The notes: generated by a model not told the origin, from the letters alone. A stretch of DNA of 64,000 bases from Siphonodentalium dalli (GCA_032622095.1 CP136061.1:251731582-251795581), one strand, 5' to 3'; positions 46,801 to 60,877 are shown, counted from the first letter of the stretch. Numbers and translations: made by a program.

Positions 46801-49341
46801 TAACTGACTTGAAAAATGGAGTGCTAACCCGGTAATGACGACATTATTACTGGTTGTATACAGTATCAACAGAGGTATCAAAATAACCACAGTAGTGGAG
46901 TTATGGTACCGTTCGCTTATGAAACCACAGTTTATTAGGGATCGTCACACCGGCAAAAAGTTAAAGAAATCAATATGTCCATGCGGATCTTGTTAAAGAT
47001 ATGGTAAGCATTGCGGTGGATTTCACTGTTAAGATAGTCACATCCATTAAACCGCCATTAACAGAAATAATTTATTTTTGACAAATTTTGTTCTTATGCC
47101 AATCTTAAATATCAAGTAAATTGCGGCATGTTATTGTCATGTTAATAATTAATCTGTGTTATGTGAACAAACGCCATGTTACATAAACAAACAGTATGTA
47201 AAGAGTATGCAATAAGCAAAACTCAACACTGAGGAGACCCCCCCCCCCCCCATTAATTAAACTTTTGTTAGAAATGCCACCGGGTTGTATACATCATACC
47301 GGTATACATGTAGCTATCGATAATCTTCACATCTAAAGATTTCAGTGTTTAATGGGTCACCATGAATCACTCTTCTAAATGAACACCACGATGTTGAGTG
47401 TTTTGCATATCGGTCACTATTTATGAGCTATATATAAACAAACGCTTGGCTCACAGAAAGTGTTTTGTTGATAATAACACATTCATATGATCATATATCC
47501 TATAGGCTATACTATTAGTATATTTTTGAGGTGATTTTCATAATTTGGTAACTTATTTATGAATTATAACCTACATGTATAACGAAGGGCATCCATGCCT
47601 TCCAGTTTCCACAGATATATAAGGAGAATCACTGCATTTTATTTTCATGCTGGCGAATCCGGATTGCATGCATCGTGGTGCAACAGTGGTACATGCTGTG
47701 TTGAAGCGGTAACATTATCAGGGTGTTGGAGGTCACCGCGGTATAATACTGCAGTATTGCCGGGGTGACACCACGTTAGTGGTTGTCAACTACTTTTAGT
47801 ATACATGTAGCTGGGCATCATATATATATATCATTCTATTGTGCATAATATACCGGCACACGTATCATATATAATAATGGTGTAGACTATAATAGACCGG
47901 GTGACGATTGCCTGTGCTTCAGCACTGTACCATTGCATCAGCTGATTGGTTGAGCCATGTGATGATGCGGCCTGAAAACAGGCTTCAGTGAAATGATTAT
48001 GACTTCCCCCTGGGTGCAGGCCAGAATCTTGCGCTATCCCTCAGAATTGATAATGAGTAAGTGTTGAGCAAATATTAATCGGTAAATTAATTAAAATAAG
48101 CTAACAATTCACAATTTTCTTCTGAAAATTTACATTTTAATATTTCGCGACATAATTTTCACCAATAAAAACATATTTGTTGCATTGCAGAGTTAACCGT
48201 ATCTGTAGATATGTTATGATTCAAATGAATGTTGTTGAGCATATTTCAAGCAATTTAAATGAAATTTTTCTTCACACGATAACTAAAATTTACAATTTTT
48301 AGGATTTTAACCTGCCTCATTTTGATCAGCAATTGTTGTGCACACTGATTGAACGTCTATAATCACTCGATAGGTCAAATTATGCCTTGACCATGCCAGA
48401 ATCTGGCTAGAAATTGGACAAACAATATTTTTTTTGTGTTGACAAAATTAACATGGGAATCTCCATAGACAACGGTAAAATTGCGATAAAAACTAAAATA
48501 ATGCGAAATGAAAGTCGTCATTCGCTAGCATGGTGCAGAATAATATACGAGTCATGTTCTATAAGATATGTCGTTTTCATTCGATTAATTAGTCTCGTAA
48601 TTAACGGATCAATGACAATCAAAACATTCCACCGCAGACGAATTTCACTGCCGAAAGTTTATAATTGTCAACAACTGACCTTTCACATATATAATGTGAA
48701 AGAAATCTAGAGTCATTAAAGATCCATAATATAAAATTTATAAATACTCATATATACGTAATTAAAACATGAATTACAGACAAAAGGATGAGATTTAAGT
48801 TCATTAACGATAAAATGCAACAAAATTTCCCCACATCAGTTGCACGGAAAACCCCCCTCAAATTCAAGATGCCTGTGTTCTAAAAATAGAGCAACGTTAC
48901 GTAGAAGATGCCGATAAAGGCAGATCGGTGATTGGTCGGAACTTTTGACAAAGATTTGACAAATATTTGACAATCCGGACAGCGGGTTGGTCGACGCCAC
49001 AGTGAAGATCGCGGAGAAGGGAGCACAAGGGCGACGTGCCAATCTTCTCTATTGGGATTCCAATTGTTGGCTCATTAAATATGCACATATGCTTAAGATA
49101 CAGTCGCGCATGAAGCGCGCTCCCGTAAGTCGGGTTTTGGATCCCAGTTAATGAAAATATTATTGAAATAATCGGTTTTCCCTAATAAACAACCATATAT
49201 TCAATATACATGTTTTGGAGCAATATTAGGCAGTCCATATTGGACGCCATCATGGAATTTATTTTTGTTGGTTTAATTTTCACACATATTTATTAGTTAT
49301 GTGGATGGAGTTCTCATTAAACCTCACATCCTTATATTGGT
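46801..49341. other. AT-rich spacer, nothing recognised
   Basis: A C run near 47240 and unremarkable AT-rich sequence. Open frames at 48414-48710 and 48836-49088 have no recognisable domain. Confidence 0.4.
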
Positions 49342-49824
49342 TACAGTAATGCCCAAAGTAATTGACCACTTAACCACATCAGAATTATTGGTAATTTTTC
49401 AGGATTTAAAATCCTGACAAATTACCAATAATTATGCTGTGGTTAAGTGGTCAATTACTTTGGACATTACTGTACGAGGATTGAGTTATCATTACACCTC
49501 AAATCCTTATATTGGTTACAGTAATGCCCAAAGTAATTGACCACTTAACCACAGCAAAATTATGGGTATTTTTTCAGCATTTAAAATCCTGACAAATTAC
49601 CCATTATTATGCTGTGGTTAAGTGGTCAATTACTTTGTACATTACTGTATGAGGATTGAGTTATCATTACACCTCAAATCCTTATATTGGTTACAGTAAT
49701 GCCCAAAGTAATTGACCACTTAACCACAGCAGAATTATGGGTATTTTTTCAGCATTTAAAATCCTGACAAATTACCAATAATTATGCTGTGGTTAAGTGG
49801 TCAATTACTTTGGACATTACTGTA
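49342..49824. mobile_element. Three tandem copies of a 133-bp palindromic MITE
   Basis: Each copy runs from TACAGTAATGCCCAAAGTAA through a central 'ggatttaaaatcc' to the complement of the start. The starts are at 49342, 49517 and 49692, giving a regular 175-bp period with the same 42-bp spacer ('ggattgagttatcattacac') between them. A TA lies at both ends of each palindrome, fitting a Tc1/mariner-type target. The copies are over 95% alike by eye. Single arms also occur at 2931 and 60878. Confidence 0.85.
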
Positions 49825-50375
49825 TGAGGATGGAGTTAAACCTCACATGAGTGTGTTGGGGATTTGGACCTTGACTTGGGACCCTTTGTTTTTAACGCGA
49901 CAAATGCGCATACACCTTATACACAAATTTCTTATGTAACCAGAGTTTTTCTTGGATAAGATGAGTTTGAAGCCTGCTTACATTTCAAAATGTCGTCAGT
50001 TTTATATTGTCTGCAGCGTAACTCGAACGCGTTGAAGCAAAAGTTACAAAAGATCAAATGTGTATGTAACGAGACTATAATACAACTGAAAAAATAAATT
50101 GAGGGAGGGGTGGGCGATACAGGGAACTAAGGGTTGAACCGATATAAATTTGTAGAGCAATAACGACCAATGTTGACACATTATGCATCTGAACTCAGAG
50201 ATCAACTCTACTGTTGCAACAAGGCTTTAAAATAGGGGGTGTCAGAATCTTAGTCATCTCTATATAGTGCCAGAATAGTCATTTATGGACTTCTATAAGA
50301 TGTTGGGTTGGTTATATGGACTCGGAGAAAAAGTGGTTTGTACCGATGAACTGACATAAATTAGTGGAGCGATGT
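49825..50375. other. Spacer, nothing recognised
   Basis: No gene or repeat recognised before the tandem duplication. Confidence 0.4.
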
Positions 50376-52230
50376 TGCATCGCGACTGTAATAAAGCAGA
50401 AATGATATCAAATTGGGGGGGGGGGGTCTGAAATTATCTATCTCTATAGATGGCACCAGGATTATATAGAAAGGAATAGCAATTGATATACGTATACAGT
50501 ATACTATAGTAATACCATAGACAAATAAGTACAAGTATCACATGATAAAATATTACGTAACGTGACTATACCGATGAAAGAAATAAATAAATTGGACCGG
50601 GATTAGAGGTTGGGTTGGTTATATGTTGATAATTGGATATGGAATTCATACCGATGAAACGATACAAATTAGTGGAGCGATAAAGACCAATGTTGACATT
50701 TATTCAGGCTACGCGGGAGAAAATAGGGGTTTATACGATAGACCGAAATAAATTTGTCGGGTGATAATGACCAATGTTGACCTATAAAGTAACGCGACTG
50801 TACTGTCGGATAATTATCAGGTGTAACCGGTCAAATATGGACTATAGTGACAAATATAGAACAGCTCAGAAAACATTCGCAGGGCCCTAAAATTTATTTA
50901 ACACTGCATTTGCCATTAAAATCGATTTATGTCAATAAAACTGTCATTTTTCAAAATTTAAGCTGAGACTTGGAGTGTGTGGGTGGGATACCTACATATT
51001 CCTAAAATGACAGAGTACAGCACGTAATTATGTTTTAGATGGAAGAAATGAATTTTTTTCAATGATAAAATTTAACATGGAATTTACCATTAAAATCGAT
51101 TTATGTCGATAAAACTGTCTTTTTTTCAAACTGTTAGGCTGAGACTTGGTGCATGTGTGTGGGATACATATATGTTCCTAAAATGACAGAGTCCAGCGCG
51201 TAATTATGTTTTAGATGGAAGAAATTGAATTTTTTTCGATGATAAATTTTAACATGGAATTGTCCCATTCAAATCTATTTATGTCGATAAAACTGTTATT
51301 TTTCAAAAATTTAAGCTGAGACTCGGTGTTTCTGCGTGGAATACCTATATATTCCGAAAACGGCAGGGTTAAGCACGTAATTATCTTTTAGGTGGAAGAA
51401 ATTGATTTGTTTCGATGATAAAAATCCAGCGTAAAATAATCGCCAATGGAGGCTTCTTGCATCGCGACTGTACTAAAGCAGCAATTATATCAAATTGGGG
51501 GGGGGGGTCTGAAATTATCTATCTCTATAGATGGCACCAGGATTATATAGAAAGGAATAGCAATTGATATACGTATACGGTATACTATAGTAATACCATA
51601 GACAAATAAGTACAAGTATCACATGATAAAATATTACTTAACGTGACTATACCGATGAAAGAAATAAATAAATTGGACCGGGATTAGAGGTTGGGTTGGT
51701 TATATGTTGATAATTGGATATGGAATTCATACCGATGAAACGATACAAATTAGTGGAGCGATAAAGACCAATGTTGACATTTATTCAGGCTACGCGGGAG
51801 AAAATAGGGGTTGATACGATAGACCGAAAGATAGATAGATAAATTTTAACATGGAATTTACCATTAACATCGATTTATGTCGATAAAACTGTCTTTTTTC
51901 AAACCTTTAGGCTGAGACTTGGTGCATGTGCGTGGGATACATATGTGTTCCTAAAATGACAGAGTCCATCGCGTAATTATGTTTTAGATGGAAGAAATTG
52001 AATTTTTTTCGATGATAAATTTTAACATGGAATTGTCCCATTCAAATCTATTTATGTCGATAAAACAGTTATTTTAAAAAAATTTAAGCTGAGACTCGGT
52101 GTTTCTGCAATACCTATATATTCCGAAAACGGCAGGGTTAAGCACGTAATTATCTTTTAGATGGAAGAAATTGATTTGTTTCGATGATAAAAATCCAGCG
52201 TCAAATAATCGCCAATGGAGGCTTCGCTTC
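50376..52230. repeat. Tandem segmental duplication, offset about 1082 bp
   Basis: 50376-51457 and 51458-52230 share 'gcatcgcgactgta', the G run, 'atagatggcaccaggattat', 'accgatgaaagaaataaata' and 'caggctacgcgggagaaaat'. Both copies end in 180-bp tandem units ('aaaatcgatttatgtcgata', 'aggctgagacttggtgcatg', 'gcgtaattatgttttagatg'). There are three such units in copy 1 and two in copy 2. Copy 2 lacks about 300 internal bases. Near-identity suggests a recent event. Confidence 0.85.
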
Positions 52231-53149
52231 GCATGGTTGGCAATTATCACGATACACAGGGAACACTTTGACGTTCGTACTCATATTTCACCAATTTTTG
52301 TACCTGGCTTCCAATCCTAAGTTTCAAGGGGAAATGTCTAATTTTACTCTATTTGTCGTTATATACATATTATACATATTTATCACACCATTTATTATTC
52401 ATTTTCATAAAAAAAAAAAAAAAAAGCCGAAGATGACATGTTTAAACTGTTTGAAGCACGAATTTGGCGATAACTTATCAGAGTACGTTATACTTGTGAT
52501 AGTTACGTTACGCACACGTGTTCCAATATCCTATTGCGATAATCGCTTAACCCTTCAGTTTTCAACGGCATTTCAATTGGTTGAAATTAAAATTTCTCAA
52601 GTTCCAGCTCAACACGAATCTAGTGACCTAATTGGTAGAAATACTTTAGCAGTAATTCTTAGTTTTATAAGTCATAACTCTAATTTTATTGACGATACGA
52701 GCTCAACACATAATATATATGTCACTGTTTATGGCGGTGTTATCCAAACGTGTGCTTTGATAATGGTTATAATTTTATTTTGCGATCAAACGTCAGTGCA
52801 GCCCAGCAGAAACGCATAGGCACTAGTTCAATTCAGCAGAAACGCATAAGTCCTACGATTATAGTACACCCACTGAACGCGCTTCGCGCGTTGGTCAGTG
52901 GGTGAAAAACAATAATTTGAGACTATATATACTTCCCAGGCCTAAGCAGAATGAGGTCCCCAATGAGTGAATTTGGTGATGATTGACCGATGTGCGGGAT
53001 AGCATTACTGAATTCACCCTCTGGGGACCCCATTTTTCAAAAGACAGACACTATTTGCAGGCTTGTTGGATATACCTTTTATAGATCCAAATGAAAAAAT
53101 GGTTGTATTATGTAAATGGATGTCCAGTATCCGTCCGTCCATCTGCTTT
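52231..53149. other. Spacer with a strong hairpin at 52867-52904
   Basis: An open frame at 52184-52819 starts inside the duplicated repeat and runs through a poly(A) tract that would code for nine or so lysines. It has no known domain, so I do not call it a gene. At 52867-52904 CACCCACTGA pairs with its complement around 'acgcgcttcgcgcgtt', which itself pairs. Confidence 0.5.
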
Positions 53150-53575
53150 TGGTTTCACGATGAAAACTTTAGATTGAATCAAGTGAACTGAACCAAATTT
53201 GTCATATTAGTTTACCACCCCAAAATACAGATCAAGTTCGAATATAGGGTTCGTCCGCATGATTTTGACTGAGTTATGTCCCTTTTTCGACTTAGTTTTG
53301 ACCTGATTTGCAGTTTCCGGATGATAACTTTAGATTGAATCAAGTCAACTGAACCAAATTTGGTATATTAGTTTACCACCCCAAAATGCAGATCAAGTTC
53401 GAACATGGGTTTCATCCGCGTGATTTTGAGTGAGTTGATGTTCACTTTTTCGACTTAGATTTTATTTCGTCTTAAGTCAAAGGCTTCAAACAAATGAATT
53501 AAACCTTGCTCCACTCTACTCCAGAAACGGGCTTATTGTAGCACGCCGTCGGGGCGTGCTATTGTTAACGTAGAA
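53150..53575. repeat. Repeat with two 165-bp direct units and an end hairpin
   Basis: 'ttagattgaatcaagt.aactg', 'agtttaccaccccaaaat' and 'cagatcaagttcgaa' occur twice (about 53170 and 53330). At 53541-53559 GCACGCC-gtcgg-GGCGTGC forms a GC-rich hairpin, as at the 3' end of some rolling-circle elements; no CTRR end could be confirmed. Confidence 0.55.
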
Positions 53576-53867
53576 TTTTTTGGGGTCCAATTAATAACTT
53601 TGGTTATCTTTATTACTTTCAAACGGTTTGTCATATTTAAATACGTGCTGTCTGATTTAACACCCCAAATTACTATTTCTTATGCTTTAGAGGTGAACAA
53701 ATATAAGATTTGAGTCAAGGAACCCACACTTCAAAGCTTTTAGATTGAAATTTTTGAAATTTATTCATTTCATACATGGTGGTGCCTGGTTCGAACTGGA
53801 ATTCCCAAACATGTGTCATCACAAATGTAATAGAGCATCTTCTATGTGAAACATGACCGTCATGGTA

Positions 53868-54384
53868 TTATATTTACACACTAAGTGTTGTCATCACTAA
53901 ATCCAGCATTCTGGTTGGTCGGCGCCCACGTGGCTAGCTGCAGTTATTTCTCGGTGAATGCGCAACGCCTCATGACACCAAGCTAATAACACCATCGATA
54001 CGTCATTGGGTTTGGAAAGACGAACGCGTAATGCTTTGGGCGCATTTTGACTCGCGCAGGATTGACTTAATACATCATCGGGTTTCAACATGAAGAGAAA
54101 TTGTTCCTATTAACTTTTGCCAAGGGTGCTATTGGGTATTTTGGGCTGATCTTGTCACGATACACTTTTCGATTTAAATATATTTACAAACGTGGCTTTT
54201 TCGCTAAATGTATATAAATATAAGGATTAAATGTCATGTGGACTATTTTTATGGAGATGTAACGGTGAGGTAAGTGGACATAACTTGTATGTAAAACCCT
54301 TCGGGTTTTACACAAGTTATGTCCACTTACCTCACCGTTACATCTCCATAAGAACAGTCCACATGACAGTTAATCCTTATATAA
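53868..54384 (+). repeat. 0.52-kb hairpin repeat, copy 1
   Basis: Nearly identical to 61550-62067 in the same orientation. The right third folds into a long hairpin (about 54224-54384): 'ggattaa', 'tggagatgtaacggtgaggt' and 'gtggacataacttg' face their complements around 'aaacccttcgggttt'. Confidence 0.85.
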
Positions 54385-55479
54385 CTTGTCTATGTTGATG
54401 ATTACTGAATGTGGAATTAATATACCTATCATGCCAATTGTCATAAGATACTGTCAATTTTTTTTGTGGTGATAAATTTCGTCATCTTTTATTATCCTGA
54501 GTATAATTTTAAATCATGCTGAATGCATCTTCATAACAGTTTCCACACATGTCCATATACATGTATATTTCTGGTGATATTGTTTGCGCATTAAAGGGTA
54601 GGGTAGGTTCCTCGACTCAATACCATCTATTTTTCACCCTCGAAGCAGAATACTTATGGGTGTTAAAAACCAAACATGGTGACTTTAAAAATGCAATTTA
54701 AAAAAGTTTTGTTCAATAATTTCATTTGAAGCCTTAGTTCATTTATACTTGCAATTCACTTTCAATATTTGTCTCTGAAACACATATTCTGATTGGTCGA
54801 GAGTCACTAACTTAAGTTTTCGATTAATCGAGGGCTGATTGGCGTGTTATAAATATATGAAATTCTGTATGTTCTAACTGGATGTCTGGAATGCTTTTCT
54901 TGTTGTTAATTGTTATATGGTAGCTGTATTATTTTATTTATTACATTATAATAAACAAGTTTATTCTCATTTAGTATCTATTCCAAAGAACCCCCATGAA
55001 TCTGGAGCCAATTTCACATCAGCTACAGTAGCACTAATGTGTGTGGATCAATGGGCTTCCCACATTGTAGTTGAAATGCTCTGCAGGTATTGTAATCGTG
55101 ATATCCATGTAGAATACTGTGCTGTTTTGAGAATTACAACACTATCGTAATGTGCATATCTATATAGCATCAGCTACCCGATGGTGAACTATGTCGGATA
55201 TATAGAACTTAAGTGTGACAACTGACAAGTCACCCCTGGATATTCCCCCAACTTAATTATGAATAAAAATAATTTCACCTAATTGATATCAATTGATCCT
55301 CAAATGGTCAGAAAATATTTTTTTAAATATTTTTTTTTTTGACAATTTTTTTTCCTTTGACAATTGGTTTTTTCAATTAATTTTTTTTTTTTTTTTTTAC
55401 TCATTTGTTATAGTTTCATCCTGAAATGGCTATAAACATGTTTTTTGAGATTTATTTTTATGTTGAAATTTAATTTGGT
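54385..55479. other. Spacer, nothing recognised
   Basis: AT-rich with T runs near 55330-55400. The open frame at 54917-55150 has no recognisable domain. Confidence 0.4.
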
Positions 55480-56340
55480 GTCGGCTCGGTGCCGTCTTCT
55501 CGGTGACTAAACATGTAAGATCGATGCCGGGCTCTCTATATATTGCATGAGTATATGCATGTATGGTGAGAGAATATTGAATCCATATTTTGTTGCTAAT
55601 TAATCAATTCCTGGGATATGACAATCTCATAGGTCATTTTAAAGTACTGCAAATATGGTGTCGAGTCGGTGCCGTATTCTCGGTGAAGAAACGGTGCCGT
55701 ATTCTCGGTACCGAAACATGTCTGATCGATACCGGCTCTCTATATATATATAAATTTGGTTGCTAATATTATCAATTCCTGGGGTATTATAATTAAATAG
55801 GGTATTTTAAAGTAGTGAAATATATGGTGTCGACTCGGTGCCGTATTCTCGGTGCCGAAACGGTGCCGTATTCTCGGTACCGAAACATGTCGAATCGATA
55901 CCGGCTACACATATATATATGTTTGGTTGCTAATATTATCAATTCCTGGGGTATGACAATTATATAGGGCATTTTAAAGTACTGAAAAATATGGTGTCGA
56001 TTCGGTGCCGTATTCCCGGTGACGAAACGGTGCCGTATTCTCGGTGTCGAAACATGCCGAATCGATACCGGCTCTTCCTATATACATGGTGGGAGAATAC
56101 TGGAGGCATATTTTGGTTGCTAATTAATCAATTCCTTGGATATGACCAGGGCATTATGAAGTACTGCAATATTTGGTGCCGGTTTGGTACCGTATTCTCG
56201 GTGCCGAAACAGTGTGCCGATTCGGTACCGACCCGGTGTGCAAAAGCGGTACCTTCACGGCACCGAAATGTGCCGTGAACCCGGTACCGTGGCAGTCACC
56301 GAACTGGTACTGTTACGGCGCCGGAATGTTTGCTGGGGTG
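55480..56340. repeat. Tandem array, period about 170-180 bp, 'cggtgccgtattctcggt'
   Basis: Five units start near 55483, 55665, 55833, 56000 and 56178. Each couples a GC-rich 'tcggtgccgtattctcggta' part (often doubled) with 'atcgataccggctct', a short TA run and 'ttgctaat..atcaattcctgg'. Open frames across 55991-56648 follow the repeat and are not genes. Confidence 0.8.
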
Positions 56341-56401
56341 TACTATCGTCGCGTGCAATCACGTCACGCTGCTCTTTGGGACAAAGTTCTCTGTCTGTTA
56401 A

Positions 56402-56880
56402 AGGTACTCAATCCGATAAAACTCCTCTCAATTACTATTTCAATGGCTTCGGGGGTCAAAAATATTTGATTCGAGTCGAGGAAGTCACCCACCAAAGCTC
56501 AGATTTGTTAGATATCGATTTTAGAAATCTATTATTTTTCATTATCGGGAATTCTTTCTGGCCCAGAAGACAGTCAAAATTTCGTTATTATTACCACTTG
56601 ATTATAGAGTTATCCATCCTTGTCTGTTTGAATAGAGTTTTGGCGTAAAATCTCGAGCAGGTTACCAAATTGACGGCAGTTATTAGTACTCATCTCGAGC
56701 AATTAACAAATTTCAAAAATCAATATCTAATAACTCTGAGCTTTGTTTGATGGGTTCCTCGACTCGAATCAAATATTTTTTACCCCCAAAGCCAAAGAAA
56801 TAGTAATATAGGACCCTCTGATCGGATTGTTGTTGTTGGAATCTGTTGAGATGGGAACCCTCTTTACGGATTGAGTACCT
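56402..56880. mobile_element. TTAA-flanked MITE, copy 2
   Basis: Same family and orientation as 43359-43827, with AGGTACTCAATCCG ends and TTAA at 56398-56401 and 56881-56884. The copies differ by a handful of bases and one short indel near 56580. Confidence 0.85.
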
Positions 56881-56924
56881 TTAATTATTGTTCTTTTCGA
56901 TACAAATTTGAGCGATTATATGAC

Positions 56925-57130
56925 CATGTGATAAAAAGTATCTCAAACTCGTTCTATTTTATACGTAATTTATCAACCTCGTCCACTAAATTCTATTTGA
57001 GCGTCGGTAAACCTCGGCTCAAATCGAATTTAGTGAACTCGGTTGATAAATTCCGTATAAAATAGAAACTCTATGTATATTTGCATACTATATGCTAACT
57101 CTATGTATATTTGCATACTATATGCTAACT
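56925..57130. repeat. 'aatttatcaacc' inverted repeat, copy 2, plus 36-bp tandem pair
   Basis: 56937-57066 is the reverse complement of about 42500-42635, including 'atgtgataaaaagtatctca'. It is followed by two exact copies of 'ctatgtatatttgcatacta'+'tatgctaa' at about 57072-57129. Confidence 0.75.
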
Positions 57131-60100
57131 TTCTGTCGTTTATTGTGATCGTCTTCGTTTTTGACGCCTTCACTCTTTCCTTTTTTTGTCCAGGTTTTTT
57201 TTTTTTGCGAGAATTTGGAATTGTCACTCACAAAATTAAGAAGCCTTCGCATTAGTCTGTCTCGTTGTTCGGCCGTCATATTTGTTCAAATTTCGTGTCT
57301 CAGTTCCAAAGATGATGCAATGTCTGATAATGTAAAATCCCCTCCACTCGAATGTCACGCAGTTGGTCAGTCACTGTTTCATTTAAATTGTCTGTAAACT
57401 CAGTCAATTTTTTTGTTAATTATATTATTAAAGGCACGGGAGGCCTTAGTTGTCGAAAATATTCATATTTGTTCCAATCACCGTAAACAGAAAAACACGA
57501 AAACGCATACAGTTTCGTTCATCGTGTAAACAGCATGCTATCATAAAGACCTATTATATTTTACCTAAGCAAGAGCCTGATTGTGTTACAGAAGACAGCA
57601 CAGTGTTACTGGCTAATCACACACAGATTATATAAACGCTCTTTATTAGTTCCATATCAGGAATTCAGCAACAAAGAGCGCTCTTTATGTTTACCATCAT
57701 AATATAAACAAACACCAGGAAAGTAACTTGTTATGCTTTTGTTTACACAATGGTCAAACATATAACAATAACATACTGTGTATGCGATATTTCTTATTTG
57801 TATACGGAAAAGTCTGTCTACATTTTTTCTTTTTGTGTCGGTTTTTGACCGTTGGAAATATTTTCACAGCATATACCCACTGCCAAGGACTCCCGCACCT
57901 TGAATGCTTTCATAATTGTTATTTGTCCAACATTTCGGAATTGTTGAATTTTGTTTTCTATCATTGAAAACTTTCGCCTTTAGTCTTTCCATAAATGATG
58001 TAAGGTATCGTCTGTTGTCACATATATTTGTCAATCATCTTGCAGTAAAAACAAGGAGACAGAGTAAGCCGTAGTTAATTAACACCTGCATGGTAGCCTT
58101 TGCACTGCCGCTAATCTTTTGTTCGTTTGTGTTCGTTTGTTTAGTAGTTTTGTATTAAAATAATGCTAATAACTCAAAAAATAAGTCATCACAGTTGGAA
58201 ATAACACCACATACACATAGATTGGACCCACGAGCACCCACAAACAAAATTTCACCCTTCTACTCCGCTTTTTGGACCTGTGTTCGTTTATGTTCGTTTA
58301 TGTTCGTTTGTGTTCGTTGTTTAGTAGGACCCGTTTTATGAGTGAATATTTTACAAGAATTCCGCCGAAAAATACATGGCCGAAACTTCCCTCCGCCGAA
58401 TCTTCCCGTTCCCATTCTGTCTGCCCTCGCCTGTTGAATTTGTTACATTCGTGGTCAAATAAGCCGTACAATGGTACATCCTACATCCGATACTGATCAT
58501 GTACATGTACTCACCTTATATAACATAATTTAAGCAGTTTTTTCTCGCCCACCGTGTGTTTTGTAGTTGGTAACTCGTGGAAATAATAATCCGAGGTGGT
58601 GATTTTTCACTTGTTTGAATAGCATCACTTGCCTAACAACCGTATGTGAGCAACGTTCATTCTGATTGGTTAAGACAAACACAATCATCCAATCGCTACA
58701 TATGTGACTCGAAAAGACGATACCAAGAGTTCAATAGGGCATGTCAAAGGTCATCTACTTTTAGAAATCAAATTTACAAAGGAACTGTATTGTAATTCAG
58801 CTCTCCCAGCGTCGCGTGTGTGCGCCCAGTACACTCAGAGCCCTACGTGGGCTTATAATATCAGTGCCAGTACTTACAATGTACATGTGCCATATGTTAT
58901 ATTTGGGTATATACCATATGTCACTTAGTGGGTTTAGTTTGTATACTTGATGCAGTTACACAATGTGTGATTCTTTGCGGCCTCTCATTGCAAATTGGGC
59001 CTCTTGGTACATTTACATGTACTGGTACATGTGTATGGTCCTTTATTACACTTGGAACAATTTGAATGAAATTTAAAGCAGAAAAATAACTCGGACCAAT
59101 TCATGAGGTCACATAACCATTAACTCAATCGTGTACTGTGCTTCAGTCAGATTGTTCGTTACTAGTAGTTCGATGGGTTCGATTGTCGGGATGTTCGATA
59201 GTTTGAGGGTTCAATAGTCCAACGGTTCAATTCATGGTACTCGGGTTTGAAAGTATCGATTGTATTTTACAACACATTAATTTAGTAAATTATATACATG
59301 TACATGTATGCTACTAGTATTACCCTCATACAAAAACAATTACTCGAGACATAACATGTATAGCCCATAAAATATACACAAATTATTGCAATTTTTATGC
59401 AATTGATAGTTTACACATACATGTTCTGATGCTTTGGGCAATATATTTTGTGTGTAAATGGGTGTCTATAATTATACCTCACCTGACTGCTTTGCTATAA
59501 ACTGGGCATGAAGATTACAAATTTTTAGACAATGTAGACTCTAAAATAACCAAAAAGTGGGACTATTAAACACCCAGGTTATCAGACTCTCGGACTAATG
59601 CACAGCACTCAAATGATTTCCGCTTTGATCTCACAATTTTAAAACAATTGTTAGGTGGATCAGCTACATGTACATGTACAGGTACTTGCAATGATGTAAA
59701 TTGAAAACATTTATGCAATTTTCAGACGGTACGCAGGATTCACACCCATCTGCTAATGTTGTACTCGTGACTCGTTTGCGCAGTTTAACAGGTATTCATG
59801 ATTCAACAAAGAGGCCGTTCGCAGTTTTTACAGCACAAACTTAATTTTGTTTGACTATTTTCCAGCCCAAATGACATTTATGTTTTAATTCAATTTCAGT
59901 CTAGTATGTAGAAGTTATGGATACTACTTCAGCAAATACATGTATATGAAAACTATATTATTAGTGTAATATTAGTTTCATTCAATATTAACTGGTATTT
60001 GGGGGCGACACCTCCCAGACTGGTCTGTTCAATTGTGATTGGTATTGATGATGGTGTTACCCCGCTACCGCCCATGAATACTGAACATCAGTAACAGTTT

Positions 60101-60877
60101 GCTCACATTTGCTGAAATAGTATCCAAAACCTCAACATATCAAGAGGTATTAGACTGGTTTAGATAAAAAATATATCACTTGGGTCTGTTTTCGCTGGAA
60201 AATAGTCAAAATTTGTATAATTTTGTGCTATAATATCTGCATACCAGCCATTGTGCTGAATCCTAAATGCCGGTTATATTTCCATATGAATTCCTAGTAC
60301 CAGATAACATTTGGTCTGTATATAGCGTACCACATGAAAATGGCCTGAATGTCGCATACCAAACCGGGGTGGATGTGTGTGTGTGTGAGACACCCTCCTT
60401 GATGATAGTCTGTATTCTATAGGGTATGTTAACCAATTCGAAGTGGTGCAATTAATATGTTTGTTTAATTTCTAGCATCTGAATACTATCTATTCGACTA
60501 TCTAATAATACTATCTATACTATTACAAATCTATATTTTGAAACAGATAGATAATGACAGAAAACATGTCCTTAGACTAACAAATAATATTGTTCTTGTA
60601 TACATACGGTATTTATTTCACATCAGAGCTCATGTGTATACTCACATTAGTTTATGTCATCCAAAGACAGAAACCCATTTAGAAAGTGTAAATGAGACAA
60701 AGCTACCTCACTGGAAATGTAGTTGCAAGGTACATGTATACTGGTAAATGCCATTGAAACTAAAATAATGATTCTAGTGTCTATGCCATGTACCGGTATA
60801 CATTGCAACTACATGTACATGTAACTTGCCTAACATACCATATATGAAGAGGGAATTTGCAACAAGCCATATTTCCG
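57131..60877. other. Long stretch without a recognised gene
   Basis: Holds short 'tgttcgttt(g/a)' tandem words near 58120 and 58280, and scattered 'acatgtacatgta' words. Several open frames of 60-80 codons have no domain. I see no splice-consistent coding pattern. Confidence 0.4.

Noticed and set aside
52184-52819. 211-codon open frame on the + strand
   Set aside because: It starts inside a recently duplicated non-coding repeat, runs through a poly(A) tract giving a lysine run, and shows no domain or splice context. Length alone is not enough.
53780-53800. 'ggttcgaac' word resembling a tRNA-type B box
   Set aside because: No A box at the right distance and no cloverleaf can be drawn.
55991-56648. 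95-154-codon frames on the + strand
   Set aside because: They run through the 170-bp satellite and into a MITE, with no domain.
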